Assembly (NCBI RefSeq): GCF_025244845.1
Contig: NZ_CP104264.1
Coordinates: forward strand, 248,001-312,000
Length of the DNA: 64,000 nt
Source: Arthrobacter sp. zg-Y1171
GTDB lineage: Bacteria; Actinomycetota; Actinomycetes; Actinomycetales; Micrococcaceae
Direction: 5' to 3'
Made by a program: the position numbers and the translations under genes. The notes under the pieces were generated by a model that was not told the DNA's origin, searched no databases, and saw only the letters and a program-made list of their open reading frames with translations. This document shows positions 1 to 9,125 of the stretch, in pieces. Each line of letters opens with the position of its first letter. Within the stretch, counting starts at the first letter, position 1.

Positions 1-7
1 TAATTGG

Positions 8-637
8 TCATTGTGAGATCGCGCGAGGCCTTTTCTTGTGGTTACTGCAGGGGTTGTGCGGCATCGTGGGCGATTTCGAGTTGGTACGACAAACAGCGCC
101 TGCTGGCGAGCCGCAGAATGGACACTGATGGGAAAGGTCCATTACCGCGAGTAGGTCGCGTTCGTATCCCGCATAAAATTCATCCGGCATGATTGCCATT
201 GCACGTGTGATAGCTGCCTCAACCTGGGGGCGATTCTTCAAGAGAGCTCGATGAAATAGTGCAACATCCCCGGCGGCACCCATCACCTCCGGAGCTTCCT
301 CCCACAGCAGCCGTTGAAAAGTTGGGAAGGGTCGAGGGCCACCAAAATCCCCATTGAGCAGGACCGATCCAGCAGCCCGTGCTTCTGCTATCTGGAGCAT
401 CTCCAGATAATGCAGATCCAGCTCGCTCGTCGCCGTCGCCAAAACGCTCTTTTTGAGCCCTTCTGACCCGTTTTGGGCGAGGGCTTCTCTGATGTGGACA
501 CCGCTGCCGTAATAGCCGCTCACATGTTCGGGATCTAGTCGGGTGCTCTGGCCGATATATAGCCAGTCAGAGTCAGGGCTCTCGGTCCGGAAGATATAGC
601 CGACGGCACCCGGTTCGATAACAACATATTTACTCAT
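8..637 (-). CDS. GIY-YIG nuclease-like protein with C-terminal zinc finger
   Basis: Predicted DNA-cutting protein of 209 aa. The N-terminus carries a GIY-like strand (VGYIF, about residues 12-16), the YIG strand (LYIGQ) and the YYGSG turn typical of phage and intron GIY-YIG enzymes, followed by a helix ending in LEM with the conserved Glu. The C-terminus has a CPFCG...C...H motif of the small zinc finger common in actinobacteria and their phages. I chose the ATG at 637, preceded by a GGGGAAA stretch, because the open frame upstream of it looks non-coding. It stands alone beside a decayed gene, which suits an accessory or phage-derived origin. Substrate and role (homing, restriction, repair) are unknown. 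Confidence 0.7.
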   Translation of the reverse strand: MSKYVVIEPGAVGYIFRTESPDSDWLYIGQSTRLDPEHVSGYYGSGVHIREALAQNGSEGLKKSVLATATSELDLHYLEMLQIAEARAAGSVLLNGDFGGPRPFPTFQRLLWEEAPEVMGAAGDVALFHRALLKNRPQVEAAITRAMAIMPDEFYAGYERDLLAVMDLSHQCPFCGSPAGAVCRTNSKSPTMPHNPCSNHKKRPRAISQ

Positions 638-869
638 CGTTTCCCCAATTCCGCAGTTCGAGACACCCCACTTTACGGACAGTGAGTGACACGGAGCTGT
701 TCGACATCCCCAGCACCATGCCATGGCAAGATAATCAAGTGCACCTATGGAGCAAGGCGGTCCGCTGATGTGAACCGCATGGCCAACAGCGCTTTTACCG
801 CGCAGTGCTTCATCTCGCGGCTTTCGTCCATATCTAGGGCCAAAGGTTCCTTTTGTGCACATGGGTATG

Positions 870-1104
870 CCCCGATACCAAGAACTGGACCTCGAACGGT
901 ACGCAGAACAGGGTCCAGCGGCAGTGGCCAGGGAACTGGCCGCGGAAGCGGAACTGACAGCTGCAGCCTCCGCCCTCCAACCCCGCCCAGCTGACCCGAT
1001 GGGGACTGCGCGCGGGCGGCAGCGCTTTCACCGTGGATTACCTGGTCCGCTACTTCCTCCACGATGCGCTCCATCACCTCTGGGACGTCCGACCACGGAG
1101 CTAG
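870..1104 (+). pseudogene. Decayed C-terminal fragment of a DinB-family protein
   Basis: Two adjacent frames together resemble the C-terminal third of a DinB/mycothiol-dependent enzyme. The first reads ELDLERYAEQGPAAVARELAAE and continues to SALQP near 983. The match then moves one base to AQLTRWGLRAGGSAFTVDY and ends in FLHDALHHLWDV before TAG at 1102-1104. The shift lies in a CCCC run near 981-984. The N-terminal two thirds, with its first metal-binding His, are absent upstream. I read it as a truncated and frameshifted relic; a sequencing error could explain the shift but not the missing 5' part. Confidence 0.6.
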
Positions 1105-1113
1105 TCATGTCCT

Positions 1114-1881
1114 TTAGAACAGCGGCCAGGGCACCGCAGGCATGTCGCCGCTCGGAGCCGGAAACACCCCGGCCGAACGCAGCCGGACGCAGCGCGCGGC
1201 AAACGAAGCAACTTCCTCGGCGGTCAGCAGCTTCGCCAGCTGCGAGCCCAACTCGCCCTCGAGCCCCGAGAGCACCCGGTCAACACCCTCAAGTTCCTCG
1301 GCGCTCAGCACGTCGCCGATCCAGCCCCACAGCACGGTCCGCAGCTTGTGCTCGCTGTGGAAGGTGAGCCCGTGGTCCACCCCGTACCGGTGCCCGCCGG
1401 CCATGGCGAGGATGTGGTCGCCCTTGCGGTCGGCATTGTTGACCAGGACATCGAACACGGCCATCCGCCGCAGCGCCGGAGTGTCCTCATGAATGAGGGA
1501 AACGATCCGCCCGTTTTCATCCTGGCCCTGGAGTACTTCTTTCCATCCGGTCTCCGGCACGTCCTCTTCCGGCACCAGGTCCACCGCGGTCTGCTCCGGG
1601 TCGGTCTCCTGCCAGAGCTGGACCATGCCCTCACCGAATCGACCGTCGCGCAGCCAGGTGCGCGGCACGATGTTCCAGCCCAGCACCTCGGACACCAGAT
1701 ACGCGGCCACCTCCCGGTGCGCCAGGCACCCGTCGGGAAAATCCCACAACGGCTTCTCGCCGGCTATCGGTTTGTAGACCACGGCCGCGTCGCCGATGCT
1801 GCCCAGAAAGGTGGCGTTGGACGCCGTCGTGAGCCTGCCGGTGAGCGTCAGCTCGGCGGTCACCAAATCGGGCGCGGGCAT
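1114..1881 (-). CDS. SCO1664 family protein (PI3/PI4-kinase-like fold)
   Basis: A 255-aa protein of the actinobacterial SCO1664 family, distantly related to phosphatidylinositol 3/4-kinases. Kinase-like signatures are visible: VVYKP near the N-terminus (ATP-binding Lys), VLVNNADRKGDHIL (catalytic-loop-like, with Asp and Asn) and GVDHGLTFH (metal-binding Asp). Its start overlaps the stop of the upstream DUF3090 gene by one base, so translation is probably coupled. The same three genes (histidine phosphatase, DUF3090, SCO1664) are adjacent in many actinobacteria. The substrate is unknown. Confidence 0.85.
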   Translation of the reverse strand: MPAPDLVTAELTLTGRLTTASNATFLGSIGDAAVVYKPIAGEKPLWDFPDGCLAHREVAAYLVSEVLGWNIVPRTWLRDGRFGEGMVQLWQETDPEQTAVDLVPEEDVPETGWKEVLQGQDENGRIVSLIHEDTPALRRMAVFDVLVNNADRKGDHILAMAGGHRYGVDHGLTFHSEHKLRTVLWGWIGDVLSAEELEGVDRVLSGLEGELGSQLAKLLTAEEVASFAARCVRLRSAGVFPAPSGDMPAVPWPLF

Positions 1882-2441
1882 CAGGCCTCGGGGAAGGTGC
1901 AGGTGTGCCCGTCGGCGTCGATCGGCTGGCCGCAGATCACGCAGATGGGACGCCCGGCGCCCACCACTTCCCGCGTGCGCTTCGCGAAGGCCCGGGCCGT
2001 GCCGACCGGCATCCGCACCCGCAGCACCTCTTCGGCGTCGTCCGTCTCGTCGTCGTCATCCTCGAGGAAGCCGTCGTCGTCCTCATCCACGTCCTCGAGG
2101 GGGTAGGCCTCGATGACGACCTGCGCCGTCGTCGGATCCCAGCCCAGGCTCATCACGCCGGCGCGGAACTGTTCCTGCACCGCCTCGAGATCGTCATTGT
2201 CCACGAGCTCCAGGGGAGTGCTCGCGGGAACGTGGAAGGGGTTGCCGTCGACGGTCATGAGTTGGTCGAGGATCTCGTCGATCTTCTCGGCGAGCTGGGC
2301 CGACTGCAGTTTCTCCAGGGCGATGCTGACAATCTGCTTCCCGGCGCGGACCTGCAGGTAGAACGTGCGCTGGCCCGGAACGCCGACAGTGCCGACGACG
2401 ACGCGGTCCGGCCAGTCGAAATCGTGAACGGTTGTAGGCAT
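1881..2441 (-). CDS. DUF3090 family protein
   Basis: A 186-aa protein of the DUF3090 family, recognised from the opening VHDFDWPDRVVVGTVG, the FYLQVRAG strand and a C-terminal CxxC...C arrangement (CVICGQPIDADGHTC) that probably binds zinc. A very acidic stretch lies around residues 125-140. It is the middle gene of a tight minus-strand operon: 15 bp separate it from the phosphatase gene upstream and it overlaps the SCO1664 gene downstream. Biochemical function is not known; conserved linkage suggests the three products act together. Confidence 0.88.
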   Translation of the reverse strand: MPTTVHDFDWPDRVVVGTVGVPGQRTFYLQVRAGKQIVSIALEKLQSAQLAEKIDEILDQLMTVDGNPFHVPASTPLELVDNDDLEAVQEQFRAGVMSLGWDPTTAQVVIEAYPLEDVDEDDDGFLEDDDDETDDAEEVLRVRMPVGTARAFAKRTREVVGAGRPICVICGQPIDADGHTCTFPEA

Positions 2442-2456
2442 AGAACTACTCTAGGC

Positions 2457-3158
2457 TCATCGGGCCGGCGGTGCCGCGTGACCTGCACCACCGCCCACCG
2501 GGGCATCGTTCGATGTCGGCCTGACCGCCAGCCAGGACAGGTCCCCGGCGTCGGTGTTGGTCGCGAGGACGGTGGGGCGTCCCGTGCCGTAGTGCACGAT
2601 CGACACGGAGGCCGGGCCCACATTGAGGCGCTGGAACATGTCCAGGTGCATGCCGAGCGCGTCGGCGAGGACCGACTTGATGATGTCCCCGTGGCTCACC
2701 GCGACCCACACGGCCCCCGGCCCGTGCTCGGCCTCGAAGGCTGCATCGTGGCGCCGGATCGCCGCCACCGAGCGGGCCTGCATCGCGGCCATCGACTCGC
2801 CGCCGGGAAAGGTGACGGCGGAGGGCTGCGACTGCACCGCCGCCCACAGCTTCTCCTTCGCGAGCTCCTCGAGCGTGCGGCCCTGCCAGGAGCCGTAATC
2901 GCACTCGGTGAGATCGTCGTCGACCGGCGTGTGCGGGGTGCCGGTCTGGCGGTCGAGGATGAACTGGGAGGTCTGCCGGCAGCGCTCGAGCGGGCTCGAC
3001 ACCACGCCGACGACGGGCACGACGGCGAGCCGGTCGCCGGTCGCTGCGGCCTGGTCGCGGCCCGCCTGGTCGAGTTCGACGCCGGGGGTCCGGCCGGCCA
3101 GCACACCGGTGGCGTTCGCTGTGGTGCGGCCGTGCCGCACGAGGATTACTGTTGCCAT
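2457..3158 (-). CDS. MSMEG_4193 family histidine phosphatase
   Basis: A 233-aa member of the phosphoglycerate mutase-like histidine phosphatase superfamily. The catalytic RHG motif is at the N-terminus (ILVRHGRTTAN), and the second catalytic His appears in VAVSHGDIIKSVL. The conserved LTECDYGSWQGRTL segment is also present. It is the first gene of a three-gene operon with DUF3090 and SCO1664 genes, the standard arrangement for this subfamily. The physiological phosphoester substrate is not established. The tail after about residue 205 is low-complexity. Confidence 0.88.
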   Translation of the reverse strand: MATVILVRHGRTTANATGVLAGRTPGVELDQAGRDQAAATGDRLAVVPVVGVVSSPLERCRQTSQFILDRQTGTPHTPVDDDLTECDYGSWQGRTLEELAKEKLWAAVQSQPSAVTFPGGESMAAMQARSVAAIRRHDAAFEAEHGPGAVWVAVSHGDIIKSVLADALGMHLDMFQRLNVGPASVSIVHYGTGRPTVLATNTDAGDLSWLAVRPTSNDAPVGGGAGHAAPPAR

Positions 3159-3285
3159 CCCCCAAGCCTAGTCATGTCGGCGACGTCCGGGCGCGGAAGT
3201 GAACGGTGCTGGGTGTGCTCGCTAGGGGCGCCGGGCCGGCTCAGTAAGGAACAATGGCCGCAGTTCCAATGAGGAGGGAGAAGCT

Positions 3286-3708
3286 TTGAAAAGGTTCTAT
3301 GTTGCGTCGAGCTTCAGAAACATCGCCAACGTCCGGTACGTTGCGCAAACCCTGGAAAGCAAGGGCTACGTCAACGCGTACGACTGGACCCGGAACGCGG
3401 CGGCGCGCGATGCGGGCACCGTCACCCTCGATGATCTGCGCTCCATCGGGCAGCAGGAGAGAGATGCAGTGATGGGGGCCGACGTCGTCGTTATCCTGCT
3501 TCCAGGCGGGAAGGGCACGCATGTTGAGCTTGGCATCGCCATCGCTCAAGGCAGAAGGATAGTCCTGCATTCGGCGGACGAGGACATCAAAAACCCTGAA
3601 ACCACCAGCACGTTCTACCACCTACCCGAGGTGGAGAGGTGCCACGGAACCCTGGACGACCTCCTGGCCATGATCGTCGGCCGGGACGTGCCCGTTGCCT
3701 CGGTCTGA
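3286..3708 (+). CDS. Nucleoside 2-deoxyribosyltransferase-like protein
   Basis: A 140-aa protein starting at TTG 3286, six bases after the strong Shine-Dalgarno GAGGAGGGAG at 3271-3280. FYVASSF at the start, DVVVILLPGGKGTHVELGIAIAQGR in the middle and the RIVL strand are typical of the nucleoside deoxyribosyltransferase/TIR-like fold. The Glu in HVELG matches the usual nucleophile position. Similar proteins may act on nucleosides or NAD-like molecules, but the substrate cannot be told from sequence. It is transcribed alone, divergent from the phosphatase operon. Confidence 0.65.
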   Translation: MKRFYVASSFRNIANVRYVAQTLESKGYVNAYDWTRNAAARDAGTVTLDDLRSIGQQERDAVMGADVVVILLPGGKGTHVELGIAIAQGRRIVLHSADEDIKNPETTSTFYHLPEVERCHGTLDDLLAMIVGRDVPVASV

Positions 3709-4356
3709 GTCGATTCTGTCGCAGTGAGGGACCGGCTTACGGGACTGCTTGCAAGGATCAATTCAGAACATCATGACGACGGCTGCGATGCCCTGGCGTC
3801 TCTAGCAGCACCTGTGCCGCGAACGGACCCGCCTATGGACTGCGAGTTGCTTGGCTACGCGCGTCCTGCCCTCGGCGCTTCTTAAACCATTGGCTGAGGC
3901 AGATGGTGACGAGCAGTCCGGCCAAGATTGCGATGACCCAACGAAACAGCATCTGGATGTCTGTATAGGTATCGAGAACGATGATCATCACAAGAGCAGC
4001 GAAGGTGCTGACGACGACGGTTGGGAAAGGCCTCATAGAGTCAAACGTTTCAATGTTGGGCACCAGGGGCAAACGGGAACGGTGCCCGCAGAGTGGGAAT
4101 GACCGGCTTTGCGCCTTGAGGTGTCCATGCCAGCATTACAGCGCTACCGGCGACCGAAGTTCCAATATCAGTTGTTCGCCGGGGCCGCTCCCCGTCTGAC
4201 TCACCCGGCTCCGGCAGACCGGAAACACTCCCTGGCGGAATGACGATAGGCCTGCGAGCCGGAAAAAAATGCTCGACTACCTGCCTCAACGCTTTTGGTG
4301 CACTGGATTTCGCCAAAGTAGTTGCGCAGGGACGACAAACAGAATCCAATAGCCCC
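3709..4356. other. Sparse 650-base stretch between genes
   Basis: Only one weak small reading frame (3833-4036, minus) is credible here. The rest has no convincing coding signal, tRNA-like fold or strong terminator on either strand. The last ~100 bases must hold the promoter of the downstream permease gene, but I cannot assign -35/-10 boxes with confidence. Confidence 0.5.
3833..4036 (-). CDS. Possible small two-pass membrane protein
   Basis: A 67-aa frame from ATG 4036 (a TTG at 4072 would add 12 residues). It encodes two hydrophobic segments (TVVVSTFAALVMIIVL and MLFRWVIAILAGLLVTICL) followed by a basic tail with KKRRGQ, as expected for a small inner-membrane protein with a cytoplasmic C-terminus. 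Neither start has a good Shine-Dalgarno sequence and I recognise no family. Length and hydrophobic pattern support it weakly. Confidence 0.4.
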   Translation of the reverse strand: MRPFPTVVVSTFAALVMIIVLDTYTDIQMLFRWVIAILAGLLVTICLSQWFKKRRGQDARSQATRSP

Positions 4357-5700
4357 ATGACGAAGGATCCCGGCACGACCACATCAAACGCACAGCCCGG
4401 GCTGAAGCGGGCAATCGGTGTGCCGCTGCTGTTCGCCTTTATCGTGGGCGACACCCTCGGGGCCGGCATCTACACCCTCGTGGGTACCATGGCCGCCGAC
4501 GTCGGCGGCGCGATCTGGATACCCCTGCTGATCGCACTGGTCGTCGCGCTACTTACTGCCGCGACCTACGCGGAACTGATCACCAAGTACCCGCACGCTG
4601 GAGGAGCCGCGCGCTACGCAGACCGGGCTTTTGGTATCCCCTACGTGTCATTCATCGTCGGCTTCCTGATGATGGCCTCAGGAATCACCACAGCCGCTGC
4701 CCTCGCGAACGCCTTCGCGGGCGATTACCTCACCGCGCTCATCGCCGTGCCAGCTGCCCCCGCGGCGATCGTATTTATTATCTTGCTGACGCTGATCAAC
4801 CTTCGCGGCGTCAAGGAGTCCCTCGCCGCGAACCTCGTAGCTTCTGTCATCGAGGTAACCGGCCTCGTCATCGTCATCGTCGTCGCCGCCATCGTCCTCG
4901 CCTCCGGCAACGGGGACCCCTCCCGGCTCCTCGAGTTCGCGCCGGACGTACCGCCCTTCCAAGGTGCCTTCGCCGCATCGATCGTCGCGTTTTTCTCTTT
5001 CCTGGGCTTCGAGGCCGCAGCAAACATGGCCGAGGAAGTACGTAACCCATCCAAGGCCTACCCCCGCGCACTTTTCGGTGCCATCTGCACCGCTGGAGTG
5101 GTCTACCTCCTCATCGCTCTCGGTGCGGTCATTGTCATGCCCCCGGCCGAACTGGCCGACTCCACCGGTCCTCTGCTCGACGTCGTCGCCGCCAGCGGCG
5201 TCGGAATCCCGCCCGGACTGTTCAGCATCATCGCCCTGATCGCCATTGCCAACGGAGCACTGCTGTTCATGGTCATGGCCAGCCGTGTCGGCTACGGATT
5301 GGCAGAAGCAGAACTGCTCCCTCACGCCTTCGCCCGCGTGCTGCCAGGCCGTCGCACCCCCTGGGTCTCCATTATTGTGGTTGCCGGATTGACGATCGTC
5401 CTTACCCTCCTCGGAAATGTCGCCACATTGGCCGAAACCACCGTGCTGCTCCTACTCCTGGTGTTCCTTTCTGCCAACGTCAGCGTCCTCGTCCTCAAAA
5501 AGGACAAAGTGGACCACGACCACTTCTCAGCCCCCCGAATTATGCCGATCCTCGCGATCATTGCGAGCATCGCACTCCTCACACAACAAACCGGGATCGT
5601 CTGGCTCGGCGCCGCCGCCTACGCAGTGGTCGGATCCTTGTTGTTCCTCGCTGCCAGGGCCGGACGCAAACGCCAGGAACGCGTGAACGCTAGTAGCTAA
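4357..5700 (+). CDS. APC family amino acid/polyamine permease
   Basis: A 447-aa membrane transporter of the amino acid-polyamine-organocation superfamily with about 12 predicted transmembrane helices. The first helix holds the substrate/ion-binding GAGIYTLVG unwound segment, and FFSFLGFEAAANMAEEVRNP (helix 6 region) is the classic APC signature. I start at ATG 4357 because the protein begins with a short hydrophilic tail there; 39 extra upstream codons are possible but look non-coding. The stop overlaps the convergent DUF3500 gene by four bases. Substrate is not predictable from sequence alone. Confidence 0.85.
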   Translation: MTKDPGTTTSNAQPGLKRAIGVPLLFAFIVGDTLGAGIYTLVGTMAADVGGAIWIPLLIALVVALLTAATYAELITKYPHAGGAARYADRAFGIPYVSFIVGFLMMASGITTAAALANAFAGDYLTALIAVPAAPAAIVFIILLTLINLRGVKESLAANLVASVIEVTGLVIVIVVAAIVLASGNGDPSRLLEFAPDVPPFQGAFAASIVAFFSFLGFEAAANMAEEVRNPSKAYPRALFGAICTAGVVYLLIALGAVIVMPPAELADSTGPLLDVVAASGVGIPPGLFSIIALIAIANGALLFMVMASRVGYGLAEAELLPHAFARVLPGRRTPWVSIIVVAGLTIVLTLLGNVATLAETTVLLLLLVFLSANVSVLVLKKDKVDHDHFSAPRIMPILAIIASIALLTQQTGIVWLGAAAYAVVGSLLFLAARAGRKRQERVNASS

Positions 5701-6977
5701 CGAGGTGGGCCACCGTTGGGCGGGGTGCCACCGCCGGGTGTGCCGCCGGCGGGACCGTTGCCGCCGCCCATGCCGGAGCCCGCTTCCTGCACCACAGTGT
5801 TGGCATAGTCGTTCGTAGGGTCGCGGTAAATGGTGTGGACGTGTCCCCAGCCGGAGGTGGACACTCCGTCGACATCCGCGCCTGCCGAGCCCTGCTGCGC
5901 CTGGAAGGCGACATAAACGTTCGGCCCCGAGATGGAGAACGAGATACCGTCCCCAGTGCTCATGTCGTACGTGGTCTCCCCGGACCACGCGATGACGGTG
6001 TCACCGAGGGTGGCCTCGATCTTCGCCCGGGAATCGGCAGTGGTCTGCTCGTCCGCCATGCCGGACCAGTTCGCGATGAGATCGAGGAGCAACTGCTTCT
6101 GAGCGTCGGTCAGATCGGCGCCGGTGAGGCCGGCTCCGGCGTCGAAATCACAGGTATCGCCAGGGGCACACATGCTGACGTCGCCCGACGTGAGCGCAGC
6201 CTGCTGTTCCCCCGTCAAGCTGTCAAAGAATGCGAACGCGTCGGTGTAGATGCCGTCGAACGGCTGCACTTCGTTGCCGTCGGCGTCGGTGTAAACGGCA
6301 GGCTGCACACCGAGGTGGGTGGGAGCGAACGTGATCGCGTCACCCGCGCCGTCGAGGGTCGCGTTGATACCGAGGTGGTGGCCGCCGAACTGCACTTCGA
6401 AGGCGCCGGTGTCAGACGGCTCGCCGAAGAAGGCGATGTAGTACTGGCCGAGGGACTGCTCGGTGCTGCTGCTGTTCTGCTGCAGGTACTCGTCGCCACC
6501 CATAATGCCGGACACCGTGTCGTACGCTTCGTCGCTAAGCAGCGCCTGCAGCACCGCCAATGCTGCGGTCTCCTGCTCATCGCTCAGGTCGGCCAGATTC
6601 AGGCCGGCACGCTGGACGAACGTCACGGGAAAGTTTGACCAGGAGGTTGTCTTCGTCGCGTCGCCGTAGTCATACAGGACTGTCTCGCGTTGCTCATCGC
6701 TCAGCGTCGCCAGGAATGCCTCAGCGGCAGCTGCCGTCGAGGAAATCGTCTCTTCGGTTGTCGTCGGCGACGTCGTTTCCGTGCCTGTTTCCGCGGCCGT
6801 GCTGCTGCTCGAATCACTCGCAGCCGAAGGGGACGCGGTGCCGGCGGTGGAAGCGACGTCGGCCGCGCAGCCGGTGAGGGCGAGGCCGCCTGCCAGGAGG
6901 AGTGAGACGACCCGCAGGGCGCGCCGTCGTACCAACGACGCCGCGGGCAGGGTAACGGTGGTTCCGGAAGATCTCAT
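5697..6977 (-). CDS. DUF3500 domain lipoprotein
   Basis: About 426 aa. The N-terminus has Arg residues, a hydrophobic segment and the lipobox LALTGC, so it should be lipid-anchored on the outer face of the membrane. A Ser/Thr/Glu-rich linker follows, then a DUF3500 domain marked by LSDEQRETVLYDYGD, a GGHHLGIN motif and WSG...YDMSTGDG...ISGPNVYVAFQAQQG near the end. The tail is Gly/Pro-rich. I chose ATG 6977; an in-frame GTG at 6986 is also possible and neither has a clear ribosome site. Function of DUF3500 is unknown. Confidence 0.85.
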   Translation of the reverse strand: MRSSGTTVTLPAASLVRRRALRVVSLLLAGGLALTGCAADVASTAGTASPSAASDSSSSTAAETGTETTSPTTTEETISSTAAAAEAFLATLSDEQRETVLYDYGDATKTTSWSNFPVTFVQRAGLNLADLSDEQETAALAVLQALLSDEAYDTVSGIMGGDEYLQQNSSSTEQSLGQYYIAFFGEPSDTGAFEVQFGGHHLGINATLDGAGDAITFAPTHLGVQPAVYTDADGNEVQPFDGIYTDAFAFFDSLTGEQQAALTSGDVSMCAPGDTCDFDAGAGLTGADLTDAQKQLLLDLIANWSGMADEQTTADSRAKIEATLGDTVIAWSGETTYDMSTGDGISFSISGPNVYVAFQAQQGSAGADVDGVSTSGWGHVHTIYRDPTNDYANTVVQEAGSGMGGGNGPAGGTPGGGTPPNGGPPR

Positions 6978-7277
6978 AGTCAACACGGTAGAAAAAGCCG
7001 CTTGCCGTTCGCTTCCTGGTTGCTGAGAGCCTCCTGAAAGCGGGTGTCGAGGATCCGGAGACGGATCGGCTTATGCATCAACACGGCTCAGCGTTCCGCC
7101 ACGGAAATGAAACGAAAAAGACGTCTTGCATATACGATAAGCACACTTAGGATCGACCGGCCCCCAGCCGGAAATGCACACAGCACCAGATCTGCACCCC
7201 AGGCGAAGGCCGAGGAGCGAATCGGGTGCTGTTCGCTAATATGACATGGACTTTGTCCGCCGATATGAAAGTGAATT

Positions 7278-8393
7278 ATGGACGACGCCGTTATGACGGG
7301 TACCAGTGTGGATGCGAGTGGAGAAGGCAAACGCCGGCCGGCTGGCCCGGCCCGCCAGCGGCACACCAGCGACTTCACGGCGTTGACCCGACAGATCCAG
7401 GAAGCCGGCTATATGCGCCGGAACTACGGCTACTACTGGGCCAAGCTGATTGGGGTAACCCTGATTGGCCTGGTGCTGGCCCTGGCTTTCATCCTGCTGG
7501 GGGACACCTGGTGGCAGATGGTGACCGCGGTGGTGCTGGCGTTGCTGATGACGCAGATCGCGTTCCTGGGGCACGACGCCGCGCACCGGCAGATCTTCGT
7601 GTCGCCGAAGTGGAATGAGTGGGTCTCGCTGATCGTGGTTAATCTCTTCGCCGGCATGGGCCTTGGCTGGTGGAATGCAAAACACAGCAAGCATCATGCT
7701 GCACCGAACAAGGTCGGCACGGATCCGGACATCGCTCCCGGCGTCCTGGCCTTCACCCCCGAGGCAGCCGAAGCGCGTAAGAACCGCTTCACGCGCTGGC
7801 TTGCCACCAAACAGGGTTACTTTTTCTTCCCGCTGCTCCTGCTCGAGGGCGTCAACCTGCATGTGCAGGGCATCAAGCGGGTACTGGGAAAGGGCCGGAT
7901 CAAGCGGCGGTGGGTGGAGCTCAGCTTCATCACTGTGCGCCTGGTCAGTTACGTGGCGCTGGTTTTCCTCGTGCTTTCACCGGGCAAGGGTGCAGCGTTC
8001 ATCGGCGTCCAGCTCGCCGTTTTCGGGCTGTACATGGGTATTTCCTTCGCCCCGAACCACATCGGCATGCCGATTGCGCCCCGGGAAGCGGGCATCGATT
8101 TCCTGCGCCGCCAGGTATTGATGAGCCGTAACATCACCGGCGGCCGGTGGGTGGATACCTTTATGGGCGGCCTGAACTTCCAGGTCGAGCACCACCTGTT
8201 TCCCTCCATGTCCCGCCCGAATCTGCGCAAAGTTGCCCCGCTGGTCCGCCAGTACTGTGATCAGCTGGGGGTTCGGTACACCGAAACCGGGTTTGGCCAA
8301 TCCTTGAAGGACGTCACCGCCTATATCAACAGGGTGGGCCGCGGCGGGGTCGATACGTGGGCGTGCCCGCTGGCCAGCACGCACCGCGTGTAA
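7278..8393 (+). CDS. Membrane fatty acid desaturase
   Basis: A 371-aa integral membrane di-iron desaturase that introduces a double bond into acyl chains. All three histidine boxes are present: HDAAH (99-103), HSKHH (136-140) and QVEHHLFP (302-309). Hydrophobic helices lie at about 55-75, 82-98, 113-130, 218-234 and 240-256. An additional HIGMP follows the last helix. Start is ATG 7278; a second ATG five codons on is possible. It is monocistronic, with an unusually AT-rich upstream region (about 7100-7270) that should hold the promoter. Regiospecificity cannot be told from sequence. Confidence 0.9.
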   Translation: MDDAVMTGTSVDASGEGKRRPAGPARQRHTSDFTALTRQIQEAGYMRRNYGYYWAKLIGVTLIGLVLALAFILLGDTWWQMVTAVVLALLMTQIAFLGHDAAHRQIFVSPKWNEWVSLIVVNLFAGMGLGWWNAKHSKHHAAPNKVGTDPDIAPGVLAFTPEAAEARKNRFTRWLATKQGYFFFPLLLLEGVNLHVQGIKRVLGKGRIKRRWVELSFITVRLVSYVALVFLVLSPGKGAAFIGVQLAVFGLYMGISFAPNHIGMPIAPREAGIDFLRRQVLMSRNITGGRWVDTFMGGLNFQVEHHLFPSMSRPNLRKVAPLVRQYCDQLGVRYTETGFGQSLKDVTAYINRVGRGGVDTWACPLASTHRV

Positions 8394-8439
8394 CGGCGGA
8401 TCGCGGGGTCAGCGGATGCCCTGCAAGAATGCTCTGGTG

Positions 8440-9003
8440 ATGAAAAGCCAAAAACCGCGACGACCGGACGTGACGACGCTGGAGCTGATCGGGGGGCCGG
8501 AGAGACTCGAACTTCCCCTCCACAGCTACGACGACCGGTGGCCGGCAATTTATCTCACTCACCGTCACCGCATTGAGGCTGCCCTCGGGACAGCGCACGC
8601 CGGGATCGAGCACATCGGTTCGACGGCGGTTCCGGGACTGGCAGCAAAGCCGATCATCGACATCGTGGTTGCGGTAGAGGACATCACCGCAGAAGAGGAC
8701 TACCTCGATCCGCTTATCGCCGCCGGATACGAACTGCGGGTACGCGAACCGGGACATCGCCTCGTACGCACACCGGCCCGTGACGTGCACGTGCACCTGT
8801 ATGGGCGGGACGATCCTGCCGTGGACGAATACCTCATCCTGCGTGACCACCTGCGGGCAAATGCGGACGACCGCGCCCTCTATGAGAGCACCAAGAGAGC
8901 CCTGCTCAGCAGGCAGTGGGAGGACATGAACGACTACGCCGACGCCAAGACCGACGTCATCCTGGCGATCAAGGCACGGGCAAGAGCAGGTCGCGGACGC
9001 TAA
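8440..9003 (+). CDS. GrpB/nucleotidyltransferase-like family protein
   Basis: A 187-aa protein of the GrpB/DUF157 family (nucleotidyltransferase fold). Signatures are IEHIGSTAVPGLAAKPIIDIVVAV and the later DVHVHLYGRDDPAVDEYL, including the G-S near the N-terminus and the D-x-D-like DIVVAV strand. An ATG at 8416 would add eight residues; neither start has a strong ribosome site. The family has no firm biological role, though the fold suggests nucleotide transfer. Confidence 0.82.
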   Translation: MKSQKPRRPDVTTLELIGGPERLELPLHSYDDRWPAIYLTHRHRIEAALGTAHAGIEHIGSTAVPGLAAKPIIDIVVAVEDITAEEDYLDPLIAAGYELRVREPGHRLVRTPARDVHVHLYGRDDPAVDEYLILRDHLRANADDRALYESTKRALLSRQWEDMNDYADAKTDVILAIKARARAGRGR

Positions 9004-9125
9004 CGGGGGAGTGTCGCCAACCCCGTGGCATCCGCGACGAACGGTGCCGCGGTGCGGGTGGACGGGGGTGTGCTGACGAGCGTGGTTTAGCTCAGGTACC
9101 GCCGGCACCTCACCGCCTTCATCCT

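Noticed and set aside
1905..3272. Long plus-strand open frame opposite the phosphatase/DUF3090 operon
   Set aside because: Antisense shadow of high-GC genes; no domain, and the minus-strand genes match families along their full length.
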